Assembly: GCA_964351745.1 (NCBI GenBank)
Contig: CAYGPI010000075.1
Location: 1 to 12,639, forward strand
Source of the DNA: CAYNJF01 sp964351745
Lineage (GTDB): Bacteria > Pseudomonadota > Gammaproteobacteria > Berkiellales > Berkiellaceae
Reading direction: 5' to 3'
DNA length: 12,639 bases
Below are positions 1 through 7,651 of the stretch, piece after piece. The translations under genes were made by a program, and so were the position numbers. How positions within the stretch are numbered: position 1 is the stretch's first letter; every line of letters starts with the position of its first letter. The notes under the pieces were generated by a model. That model had not been told where the DNA came from. It did no database searches and was given only the letters and a program-made list of their open reading frames with translations.

Positions 1-1708
1 TATCTGTTCCATCTCCACTGTTTGGATATAAAACGTCAATGAGGTCTTGTGTCCTTTGATTACCATTTTGGTCTTCAGACAAGCTTAATGGATTATTCCC
101 GTTATCAAGCACAGGGCTATCTAGATTAGGGGCATGAGTGAAAGTGGGCCCCCCATTATCTGCAAGAGGCGCAAGCATCGCAGGGCCATTTAAATTATGA
201 TTGCTTCCTACTGTTAATGTATCCGCATTGACACCATTTAACCCTGTTAAATCTCCAATTAAATTAAAGCTGCTCGAGGCATCTATAGTTCCGTTATTAT
301 CGCTTATGTCATGAGCCACAAGACTACTAGGTGACTTATCTGTATTGTCAGCTACAATAGTGCTATGAAGGGATAAAATACTACCACTGTCCAGCCAAAC
401 ACCACCGCCATTTCCATTATTATTCATTTGATTATCGGCACTATTATCAGTTATGGTGGAGTTATGAATATCGGCAGTAGCGTTAGCCAAGACAAGCCCT
501 CCACCATTTAAATTTGCAGTGTTGCCAGAAATAGTTGCATTAGTCATGGTTGCAACGACTCCTGGCTCAAACCTGATGCCTCCTGCAGAAGCATTGGCCA
601 TATTACCAGATATGGTTGAGTTACTGAGACCTAAAGTCCCATCATCTTCCATAAAGATACCCCCTCCATGAACTTCTGTTTTGTTACCTGAAATCGTTGT
701 ATCAGCAATAGAAAGCTCTGATCTGAAGTGAGCTGCAATACCACCACCAAGCCCCCCTGCCTCATTCTCTGAAACAATGGAATCAGTGATGGCAAGTGTA
801 GCATCTTGCCAAACAGCAATCCCACCACCTCGATTGTTACTGTCGTTATTTGAAATATTAGAAGCTACAACCGTTAAGCTTGATCCGTCATTCGCATAGA
901 TACCGCCACCGTGACGACCTGATTCATTATCAAAGACAGTGGTGTTATTCATCGTTAGCTTTGAATTGATCGCAGTGAATATTCCCCCACCATCAAATTG
1001 AGTCGTTTTGTTCCCTGAAATTTCAGACGATTCAATCGTTGAGATGGAGTCAATGCTAGCAAAGATACCACCACCATGATTATTAGCCTCATTACCAGAA
1101 ACTGTCGAATCATTAATGTCTAGTCTTCCTTGAGAGGAAATATAAATCCCTCCCCCAAAATTTCCACTTTCGTTATCTGAAATATTAGAATTTCCAAGCG
1201 TTAAATGAGATTGGTTTTGAACATAGATGCCACCACCCTCTGCGTCTGCTTTATTATTCTCGACTGCGACACTTTCAAGGTTTAGCACACTAAGGCTATT
1301 GCCCATAATGGCGCCGCCAGTTGAAGAAACAGAGCCACCTGACAGCGTTAAATTATTTAAGTTCAAAACAACATTTGACTCTACTTCAAAAAGTCGAGTA
1401 TGTTGATTGGTTGACGTAAAGTCTGCTTCAATGGCTATATTGTTACCGACACCTTGAACTAAAAGATCATCCGAAACATCTAAATCATGGTAAAGGGCAG
1501 ATTCAGAGGCGTCCATACGAGTGAGTTGAAAAACAGAGGTGTCTCCTGAAAATATGACACCATTGACTGCCATTTCAATATTATTCATTGGGTCTAAGAC
1601 GATCGTGGCAAATGAATTTCCGATGATATTAGCTTGGATCACAGCTTCTCTAAGAGAAAGAAATGCATCATTTGAATCAATCACATCCTCTGTGGTATTG
1701 ACAATAAG
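1..1708 (-). repeat. Tandem CSLREA/beta-helix module, copy 2 (at least 569 codons)
   Basis: Second module, residues 811 to the left edge. It begins LIVNTTEDVIDSND and FLSLREAV, and reaches the same terminal YPNSGDGTD as copy 1. In copy 1 the D of that motif lies nine codons before the next module. By analogy a third module would start about 24 bases beyond position 1. From its start to this marker, copy 2 is 28 codons longer than copy 1, roughly one extra beta-helix rung. Confidence 0.8.
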
Positions 1709-4138
1709 ATAATTTGATTCAACAGCGCCAATATCTGTACCATCACCACTATTTGGATACAAAGCGTCATCTTGCGTCCTAGCGTTACCATTTTGGTCTT
1801 CAGATAATGTTAATGAATTATTGCCTTGATCAATCGCTTGGCTAGTTGGATTGAGCGCATGAGTTTGGGTTGTGCCACCATAATTGGCAAGAGGTAGTAA
1901 ATTAGCAGGGCCATTCAAGTTATTGCTATCCGTCAAGGTAGCTTGATTTGTAGCATTTAAACCTGTCAGGTCGCCAATTAAGTTATAGTCACTAGAATTA
2001 GAGATATTACCAGTGGCTCCAAAGTTATTAGATATATCATGATGTACGTTGCCAGAAGATTTATCGATATTATCAGCCACAATTGTGCTGTGAAGCATTA
2101 GGGTACTATCATCGCGCAACCAAATACCACCGCCATTACCACTATTATTGCTATTAACGTCAGCACTATTATTAGTGATGGTGGTATTATAAATGTCAGC
2201 ATCAGCACCGAAAAGAGCAAGACCACCACCATTTGAGCCTGCTGTATTGCCAGAAATAGTTGCATTGGTTATACTTGCCTCAACACCAGGCTCTAACCTA
2301 ATGCCTCCAGCTACATTACTTGACTCATTGCCAGAAACAGTTGAATTAAGAAGATCTAGAGAACCATCATCTTCAATAAAAATGCCTCCGCCACTAAATT
2401 TTACTTTATTGCTTGAGATCGTTGTATCTACGATTGTCGATGATGAGGTTTTATTAGCATAAACGCCAGCGCCGTGATTGGATTCATTACCAGAGATAGT
2501 GGAATGTGTGATGTTTAATGTTGCACCGTTAAAAACAGTAACCCCACCTCCCGACCCATTAACCTTATTTCCTAAGATATCAGTCGCAGTAATTGTTAAA
2601 GTAGAATTGTCATGAGAGAAAATACCGCCGCCGTAAGTACCGGCTTCATTTTTTTCAAATAATGAATTAGATATGTGTGTGATGCCATTTTGCTCAACAC
2701 GGAGACCTCCACCAGCCCAAACACTGTTCTTATTGGATATAAAATCGGAGTCAACAACAGTCACAGTGCTACCATCTTCAACTAAAATTCCCCCGCCACC
2801 ATCTCTAGCTTCATTATTCAAAATAAAAGACGATAATACGGTTACAGAAGAATTATTTCCAGAGTATACCCCTCCTCCAGAACCATCATTAGCTTTGTTA
2901 CCATCAATCGTGACGTTTTCAAGATTTAATTCACTATTATCATTGCCCTTGATGGCCCCACCATCAGCATTTTCAACGTCCCCACCCTTTAAGGTTAAAT
3001 TATTGACGCTCAAAATCGTATTTGAATCCACTTCAAATAAACGAGTTTCAGATCCTTGTGAAGCAAAAATAGCTTCAATCGTTATATTGTCACCAACGCC
3101 CATCACTAAAAGATCATCGGTTACGTCTAAGTCATGGTAAAGGTCTGATTCAGAGGCATCCATACGGTTTAGTTGAAAAACAGAGGTGTCTCCGGAAAAT
3201 ATTTCACCATTAATTTCCATTTCAATATTATTCAGTGGATCTAGAAGAATTGTTGTAAAAGGATTGCCGGCGGTATTAGCTAAAATCACAGCTTCTCTGA
3301 GAGAAAGAAAGTCATCATTTGGGTCAACCACATCTTCTGTTGTATTGACCACCAAGGTTTGGTTTACAGGTGATGAATCTGTATCTGGGATCGGTGGTTG
3401 CTCAAAAACAATGAATTCATCTCCAGGTGGCGTCGGATCATTTGGTGGCTCAGGAGGGCTCTGTGAGTTTGAGTCTATGTTTGATGAATTTTGAGGAAAG
3501 CGATTGGTATGGAAAGGTGCTGATAACCCACCATTATCTGCGCTTTCTAAGAATGCCAGCTCAGTGTCCTCTTCATCCATGTTTTTAATTGGTCTGTGAT
3601 TATCCATCATGAATGTAATAAGTCCAGGCATGGACTCTGGGAGCGTCATCATTTCGTCGTTCAAAGAGAAAATCTTTACTTGCAACTCATAAACAGTCGT
3701 ATTCCCTGTCACGCCATCCACCAATAATGACTCTAATCCAAGACTGGGATCAATTGATAAATCACCATCAATATTTAAGATTTTAATGGTTTCATGACCA
3801 TCTTTACCTAAAATAATAACGTTTCCTTTGATATTTTCTAAGATGATTTCATCATCACCACCGCCCGTATCAATCACCACATCACCGATGACATTTTTAA
3901 CAACTATTTTATTGTCTCCCGTGCTGCCCTCAATGAAGAGATTTCCATTTTGTGAATCCACTTCTATAAGACCATCACCGTTTTCATCTTTAAAGACTTT
4001 ATCAATCTTGGGCTCAGGCAAACTCTCGTCAGGGTTACGAGATTTGAATGTAAGTCTACCCTCAAGGTTTTTAAATTCAACTTTGTTGTCTTGAAGTGAG
4101 CTTGAGCTCACTAGCTCATCAGTATTACTTGGTATCAT
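1..4138 (-). CDS. Giant CSLREA-type parallel beta-helix surface/secreted protein (3' end outside window)
   Basis: The minus strand is open from an ATG at 4138 to the left edge, giving 1379 codons with no stop; the carboxyl end is missing. An in-frame TAA lies 14 codons upstream of the ATG with no other usual start codon between, so this start is the best choice; GAGACAGG is a weak ribosome site. Residues 1-220 are acidic, with an EF-hand-like loop (DENGDGLIEVD, from residue 50) and an RTX-like TGGGDDEI (90-97). A proline-rich linker follows. From residue 262 come two tandem modules, each opening with NTTEDV then FLSLREAV (the CSLREA signature) and continuing as rungs of about 24 residues with GGGI and ISGN motifs. 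Each ends in YPNSGDGTD. Such rungs fold as right-handed parallel beta-helices in adhesins and Pmp-like proteins. No signal peptide is visible, so type I secretion using a C-terminal signal is possible (inference). The substrate or receptor is unknown. Confidence 0.88.
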   Translation of the reverse strand, partial: MIPSNTDELVSSSSLQDNKVEFKNLEGRLTFKSRNPDESLPEPKIDKVFKDENGDGLIEVDSQNGNLFIEGSTGDNKIVVKNVIGDVVIDTGGGDDEIILENIKGNVIILGKDGHETIKILNIDGDLSIDPSLGLESLLVDGVTGNTTVYELQVKIFSLNDEMMTLPESMPGLITFMMDNHRPIKNMDEEDTELAFLESADNGGLSAPFHTNRFPQNSSNIDSNSQSPPEPPNDPTPPGDEFIVFEQPPIPDTDSSPVNQTLVVNTTEDVVDPNDDFLSLREAVILANTAGNPFTTILLDPLNNIEMEINGEIFSGDTSVFQLNRMDASESDLYHDLDVTDDLLVMGVGDNITIEAIFASQGSETRLFEVDSNTILSVNNLTLKGGDVENADGGAIKGNDNSELNLENVTIDGNKANDGSGGGVYSGNNSSVTVLSSFILNNEARDGGGGILVEDGSTVTVVDSDFISNKNSVWAGGGLRVEQNGITHISNSLFEKNEAGTYGGGIFSHDNSTLTITATDILGNKVNGSGGGVTVFNGATLNITHSTISGNESNHGAGVYANKTSSSTIVDTTISSNKVKFSGGGIFIEDDGSLDLLNSTVSGNESSNVAGGIRLEPGVEASITNATISGNTAGSNGGGLALFGADADIYNTTITNNSADVNSNNSGNGGGIWLRDDSTLMLHSTIVADNIDKSSGNVHHDISNNFGATGNISNSSDYNLIGDLTGLNATNQATLTDSNNLNGPANLLPLANYGGTTQTHALNPTSQAIDQGNNSLTLSEDQNGNARTQDDALYPNSGDGTDIGAVESNYLIVNTTEDVIDSNDAFLSLREAVIQANIIGNSFATIVLDPMNNIEMAVNGVIFSGDTSVFQLTRMDASESALYHDLDVSDDLLVQGVGNNIAIEADFTSTNQHTRLFEVESNVVLNLNNLTLSGGSVSSTGGAIMGNSLSVLNLESVAVENNKADAEGGGIYVQNQSHLTLGNSNISDNESGNFGGGIYISSQGRLDINDSTVSGNEANNHGGGIFASIDSISTIESSEISGNKTTQFDGGGIFTAINSKLTMNNTTVFDNESGRHGGGIYANDGSSLTVVASNISNNDSNNRGGGIAVWQDATLAITDSIVSENEAGGLGGGIAAHFRSELSIADTTISGNKTEVHGGGIFMEDDGTLGLSNSTISGNMANASAGGIRFEPGVVATMTNATISGNTANLNGGGLVLANATADIHNSTITDNSADNQMNNNGNGGGVWLDSGSILSLHSTIVADNTDKSPSSLVAHDISDNNGTIDASSSFNLIGDLTGLNGVNADTLTVGSNHNLNGPAMLAPLADNGGPTFTHAPNLDSPVLDNGNNPLSLSEDQNGNQRTQDLIDVLYPNSGDGTD
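1709..3355 (-). repeat. Tandem CSLREA/beta-helix module, copy 1 (549 codons)
   Basis: First of two tandem modules in the giant beta-helix gene, residues 262-810. It starts at LVVNTTEDV and ends just before the matching LIVNTTEDV of copy 2. The first part of the module is the best conserved: GDTSVFQLNRMDASES here against GDTSVFQLTRMDASES in copy 2, followed by YHDLDVTDDLLV against YHDLDVSDDLLV. The rung region is more diverged. This reads as an in-frame intragenic duplication. Confidence 0.85.
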
Positions 4139-4483
4139 AATGCCTGTCTCTTTTTGAGTATATTCACCTAATGATGAATTTTATTCATATTCTTCAGGGT
4201 ATCCTGTTCGAAAAACAAAAATCATTGTACTTTAGTACTATGTTTGCAAATAAATTGGGGTAGGTTCAAAGGTGAATAGAGCTATTTGATATATTTTGAT
4301 TTTTTTAAGCCATTTTCAAGATCTAAGTGCTGATTTGGCTGGTACTTTGACTAGTGTCTTTATTGTGCATGCACTATTTACTTTATAATCAAGAAATAGA
4401 ACCTTCTCCATTAGACACAACATTTTTTACTCTCTTTTAGCTAAGATTACTTCAGTGTTATTAATCATATTTGAGGTGATAAA
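4139..4483. other. Divergent intergenic region between the beta-helix gene and the J-domain gene
   Basis: These 345 AT-rich bases hold no convincing gene. They must carry promoters for both neighbours. Toward the plus-strand gene, TATAAT at 4384-4389 is a perfect -10 hexamer, but no good -35 lies at the right distance; a 10-base palindrome GTGCATGCAC (4365-4374) sits just upstream. Toward the minus-strand gene a weak pair TTGCAA, 17-base spacer, AATGAT is visible around 4221-4249. All of these sites are tentative. Confidence 0.4.
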
Positions 4484-5275
4484 ATGCCGGGAACTTTGGA
4501 TACCATTCTTGAAAAAGCAGAAGAAGTCATTGCTTTAAACCAACTTGAGCAAACGCCTACTCTAAAAACCGACCAAAGCATGAATCATTGGTATCGAACA
4601 ACACAACTTCAATTTCATCCAGATAAACTTGGTCGTCTTAACCCAACACCTACACAAGAGCAAGCCGAGCGCATTAAACTAGCTTTTCAAGCTACCAATG
4701 AAATTAAAGCTCGCGAAGATGCCAGATTAGAAAGACTCAAACATATCCAAAAAGAAAATGCATTGGCTGGACATGCTAGAGAAGCTTTTGATCTCTTAGA
4801 GGAGCAAAGTAGAATACTGCGACACCTAGCCGATGAAATGTTTCAAAGCTCTAACGAAGATATTCGTCATTTACAAAACTTTATTGGTCCATTTCGCCAA
4901 ATGATGGAAGATTGCATGCAAGAAATTGTTGGTAACCCTGAGCCAGAAAACGTCATTGCAGCTTTACTGAAGCTTGAAGATAAAATAAAGACTGATCTTA
5001 AAGATGTGCCTGCATTCAATGTCGCAAGCCAATTCAAAGAGGCTATCACTAGTTTTTTCACTAAATTGTCTATTTTGATCACTAAAATAACAAATCCTGC
5101 CAAAGCACAACAGATGGAGCAAGATTTTGAGAGCACTCAAGACTTAAAGAGCTCAAAGAATGCAGTGACCTCTCTGTTTTCTAAAGAGAAAAAACAGGCT
5201 CGCCGAGAGAAAGAAGACGATCACCCAGCACCATCGGATAGCGGCTCAACTAGGAAAAAAGGTAGAAAAAAATAA
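4484..5275 (+). CDS. J-domain (DnaJ-like) protein with long helical region and basic tail
   Basis: A 263-residue protein starting at an ATG preceded by a good ribosome site (GAGGTGAT, four bases before the start). Residues about 33-80 resemble a J domain: a helix with YRTTQLQF, the invariant HPD at 45-47 followed by K48, then a third helix ERIKLAFQATNEIKARE. J domains stimulate the ATPase of Hsp70 (DnaK) partners. There is no Gly/Phe region, zinc finger or DnaJ C-terminal domain, so this is not DnaJ itself but a class III type J protein. Residues 90-220 look helical with no recognised domain. The last 35 residues are strongly charged and end in KKGRKK. No signal peptide or membrane segment is seen. 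It is monocistronic and convergent with the next gene. Whether it acts on the cell's own DnaK or is exported as an effector cannot be read from the sequence. Confidence 0.75.
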   Translation: MPGTLDTILEKAEEVIALNQLEQTPTLKTDQSMNHWYRTTQLQFHPDKLGRLNPTPTQEQAERIKLAFQATNEIKAREDARLERLKHIQKENALAGHAREAFDLLEEQSRILRHLADEMFQSSNEDIRHLQNFIGPFRQMMEDCMQEIVGNPEPENVIAALLKLEDKIKTDLKDVPAFNVASQFKEAITSFFTKLSILITKITNPAKAQQMEQDFESTQDLKSSKNAVTSLFSKEKKQARREKEDDHPAPSDSGSTRKKGRKK

Positions 5276-5335
5276 TTGGATGATCCCATGATGGGTTAAC
5301 ATCATAACCGCAGCAGTATACAGGTGGCCCCGATA

Positions 5336-5956
5336 TCAAGGCGCCACCATTTCTCTAAAGAGCAGTCCTGATGTTGAGACCATCAAGGTATAGTGACCTT
5401 CTTTAGCTGTGACAAACGATGCTGATCCATACTCTGCATCCACCAAAAAAGTCAGGGAAGAAAACTTTTTCCTTAGTTCGAATAGATCTTGCTTATTCTC
5501 TTCTCCGATAGGAAAAATAGTTCTCTTTTTATTAATCTCGTCCATCACAGTTTGATAACGCCCACCTACTCTAGCCAATTGATAGCTTGTTTGGATCCCC
5601 ATAAAGGTAGCTAATGAGTTCCATTTCAGGATATGGGCATCAACATAGAGGGCTTCACCAAAGATCTTATAAGTATGTTTCTTGCCATCTGGGAATTGAA
5701 AATGAGCGTAAAATTGCCCTTCTTCAATTGGCTCAATATGCACTCTTGCAGCAAGAGCTTCTTGAGTAAATGCTTTATAACCCTTCAGCGTCACAAAGCC
5801 CAAAATAAAACAAAAACTGATAGCAAAAAAAGCCACACTAATCGTGATGTGCGCCACCGACGTGACAGGCTCAACTCTCTTAAGAGCTTTAAAGCCAGCG
5901 CCTAAATAGAACAATCCAAAGACTAATAGGACTATAGCAAGTAAAGTCAGTACCAT
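5336..5956 (-). CDS. Conserved inner-membrane protein with two N-terminal helices
   Basis: A 206-residue protein from the ATG at 5956. The frame also allows a TTG start at 5974, directly after a stop codon and without a ribosome site, so the ATG is preferred. Two hydrophobic helices (about residues 2-22 and 36-57) are joined by a short loop. A soluble domain of about 145 residues follows, with recognisable blocks such as LYVDAHILKW, a QLARVGGRY stretch, VDAEYGSASF and a terminal SGLLFREM. From memory, this resembles a conserved gammaproteobacterial family often labelled, without experimental support, as a cation or multidrug efflux protein. With two helices it is not an RND pump, and no function can be assigned. 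It is convergent with the J-domain gene and divergent from riboflavin synthase. Confidence 0.75.
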   Translation of the reverse strand: MVLTLLAIVLLVFGLFYLGAGFKALKRVEPVTSVAHITISVAFFAISFCFILGFVTLKGYKAFTQEALAARVHIEPIEEGQFYAHFQFPDGKKHTYKIFGEALYVDAHILKWNSLATFMGIQTSYQLARVGGRYQTVMDEINKKRTIFPIGEENKQDLFELRKKFSSLTFLVDAEYGSASFVTAKEGHYTLMVSTSGLLFREMVAP

Positions 5957-6037
5957 AGCAAAACATCTTGTCAACTAACATTTAATCACAAGTTTAGTAT
6001 AGTGCCCGATATTAATCCTCTATTTATGAGGCAAATA

Positions 6038-6066
6038 TTGATTCCTACTGTATTTTCTGGCAAAAT
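6038..6066 (+). promoter_or_regulatory. Candidate sigma70 promoter for riboflavin synthase
   Basis: TTGATT (6038-6043), a 17-base spacer and CAAAAT (6061-6066) form a moderate match to the consensus, four of six bases in each hexamer. They lie about 30 bases upstream of the chosen start. The -10 hexamer falls inside a 12-base perfect palindrome (6060-6071). No FMN riboswitch is possible in so short a leader. Confidence 0.35.
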
Positions 6067-6094
6067 TTTGCATTACACAAAATGTGAGATGGAC

Positions 6095-6721
6095 ATGTAC
6101 ACAGGTATTGTAAGGGCTTTAGGCACCATCATTGAGCTTAAAAAAGGAATAAAGCACCTAAGTTATTGCATTAGTTGCCCAGATGATTTTCTGGTTGATG
6201 TTGAAATTGGTGCCAGCATTAATATTGATGGTGCTTGCCAGACTGTTGTTAGAACAGATGGTAATCTTGTTTGGTTTGATGCCATTGAAGAGACTTTAAC
6301 TAAAACAACTTTAAAGCACGCCCAATGTAACACCCAGGTGCACCTTGAGCGATCGGCGAAATTTGGGGATGAAATTGGCGGGCATACGCTATCAGGTCAT
6401 GTGATGGATACCGCTTTTATTTCAAAGAAGCAAAACACCTCAGAAAACACCTGCACTCTTACCATTACCTGCTCAAAAAACATCATGAGATATATCTTCC
6501 CTAAAGGTTATATTGCTATCGATGGTGCGAGCCTTACAATTGCGGATGTCCATGCTTCATCTTTTGATGTCCACTTAATTCCACAAACTTTGAAAATGAC
6601 TCATTTTGGCAATAAACAAGTTAATGATGAGGTCAATATAGAGATAGATAGTCAGACTCAAGCTATGGTTTTAACGGCGCAAAGATGGATGGAGCATCAT
6701 TATGCCGAAGAAAACGCTTAA
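6095..6721 (+). CDS. ribE: Riboflavin synthase (alpha subunit)
   Basis: Riboflavin synthase joins two molecules of 6,7-dimethyl-8-ribityllumazine to give riboflavin in the last step of vitamin B2 synthesis, in the cytoplasm. The 208-residue product (213 in E. coli) has the two lumazine-binding repeats: the first opens with MYTGIV and holds GACQTV, the second holds FPKGYIAIDGASLT. The linker block FGDEIGGHTLSGHV and the HLIPQTL motif match the E. coli type. The frame extends upstream to a GTG at 6002 and an ATG at 6089. The ATG at 6095 is chosen because it gives the family's canonical amino end and has TGAGATGG in front. The usual CLTV of repeat 1 reads CQTV here. No other riboflavin gene is nearby. 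The last 20 bases overlap the next gene, suggesting translational coupling. The symbol follows the common ribE (E. coli ribC) usage. Confidence 0.92.
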   Translation: MYTGIVRALGTIIELKKGIKHLSYCISCPDDFLVDVEIGASINIDGACQTVVRTDGNLVWFDAIEETLTKTTLKHAQCNTQVHLERSAKFGDEIGGHTLSGHVMDTAFISKKQNTSENTCTLTITCSKNIMRYIFPKGYIAIDGASLTIADVHASSFDVHLIPQTLKMTHFGNKQVNDEVNIEIDSQTQAMVLTAQRWMEHHYAEENA

Positions 6722-7553
6722 ATTAGCTTTAAGTTTTGCTCTGTGCTGCGCAAGCTCAACTTTTGCCTCAGATATTATAGAAAATATTCCTGCATACCAT
6801 AATAATTCCAAGTGGCAAAAAATTTCAGCACGAGAGACTTTTGATCAATTCTATAGCCATCATCAGCTAACCGGTCAAGAAGCACTTTTAGATGTATGCT
6901 CTGGCGACGGAAAAATTAGTCATTACTTCTCCGAAAAATTAAGGGAAGGCACTGTTGTTGGTCTCGATATATCAAAGCCAATGATTCAATTCTCAAGAAT
7001 GAATTATGGGGATGATCACACAAGTTTTGTGCAGATGGATGCACAATCAATAAGTTACGTAAATCAATTTGATATAGTCACCTCTTTTACTTGTCTTCAT
7101 CTTGTCCCCGACACAGAGAAAACGTTTGAGGGTATAGAAAGAAGCCTCAAACCTGGTGGCATAGTACTACTCCAATTTCCCTTTGATCATGGACTTGTTC
7201 ATGCTTTAAGCACTATTTTAGAGTCAAAGAAATGGCGTCCTTACTTTAGCAGCTTCAAAGCACCGTGGTTTTTTCTAAGTCCTGAGCGCTACAAACAACA
7301 ATTAATTCAAGCCAACCTGACACCACTGCGTGTCGAAATAACTCAGATGCATGAAGTTTATGTTTCACGAGGTGAGTTCCAAACATCAATAGGCCATTGG
7401 CTTCCGCATGTTAATCATTTAGCTATACCTCTGAGAGACGAATTCATGGATGACTTAATTTCCGAGTACTTTACCTATATGGCAACTGACGAGAAGGGAT
7501 ATATCCATTATTTTGTAGATAGAATTGAAATTGAAGCGAGAAAAGAAAGCTAG
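6702..7553 (+). CDS. Class I SAM-dependent methyltransferase with predicted signal peptide
   Basis: A 283-residue protein starting inside ribE, with ATGGAGC as ribosome site. Residues 1-22 look like a Sec signal peptide: MPKK, a hydrophobic stretch LALSFALCCAS, and a likely cut after STFA. The next internal Met is residue 94, inside the catalytic fold, so the leader belongs to the product. Residues 60-170 form a Rossmann methyltransferase core: motif I LLDVCSGDGK (62-71), acidic D89 in GLDIS, MDA (112-114), and motif IV FDIVTSFTCLHLV (123-135). Then comes RSLKPGGIVLLQFP. The early YHNNSKWQ and the late LSPERYKQQLIQANL resemble the juvenile hormone acid / trans-aconitate methyltransferase group (weak recognition). 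The substrate is unknown. A signal sequence is odd for a SAM enzyme because SAM is cytoplasmic; the protein may be membrane-anchored or secreted. It is co-transcribed with ribE by overlap. Confidence 0.82.
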   Translation: MPKKTLKLALSFALCCASSTFASDIIENIPAYHNNSKWQKISARETFDQFYSHHQLTGQEALLDVCSGDGKISHYFSEKLREGTVVGLDISKPMIQFSRMNYGDDHTSFVQMDAQSISYVNQFDIVTSFTCLHLVPDTEKTFEGIERSLKPGGIVLLQFPFDHGLVHALSTILESKKWRPYFSSFKAPWFFLSPERYKQQLIQANLTPLRVEITQMHEVYVSRGEFQTSIGHWLPHVNHLAIPLRDEFMDDLISEYFTYMATDEKGYIHYFVDRIEIEARKES

Positions 7554-7602
7554 ATTTCTAGTGCAATAATGATATACATGACGTATATTTCAAAATTACA
7601 AC

Positions 7603-7632
7603 AAAAAAAGCAAGCCAGTGGCTTGCTTTTTT
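7603..7632. terminator. Bidirectional rho-independent terminator between the methyltransferase and rpsI
   Basis: The arms GCAAGCC and GGCTTGC (7 base pairs, loop AGT) are flanked by A7 on the left and T6 on the right. This gives a U tract in both directions. It closes the ribE-methyltransferase unit on the plus strand and the rplM-rpsI operon on the minus strand. Confidence 0.93.
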
Positions 7633-7651
7633 GTATGAACAGTACCAAAAC

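Noticed and set aside
2193..3494. Several plus-strand open frames (for example 2193-2462, 2673-3140, 3186-3494) and others at 3828-4094
   Set aside because: They lie opposite the uninterrupted beta-helix frame, have proline/serine-rich sequence as expected from the complement of Gly/Asn/Asp repeats, and lack ribosome sites.
4365..4374. 10-base palindrome GTGCATGCAC upstream of the J-domain gene
   Set aside because: About a dozen 10-base palindromes are expected by chance in a window this size, and no second copy is seen nearby.
5279..5348. Imperfect inverted repeats (CCCAT/ATGGG and GGTGGC/GCCACC) between the convergent J-domain and membrane-protein genes
   Set aside because: Short stems, a long loop in the second and no T run on either strand; not convincing as terminators.
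6002..6094. A longer riboflavin synthase starting at GTG 6002 (239 residues)
   Set aside because: The family begins at MFTGIV; the added 31 residues have no family counterpart, and the region carries the likely promoter.
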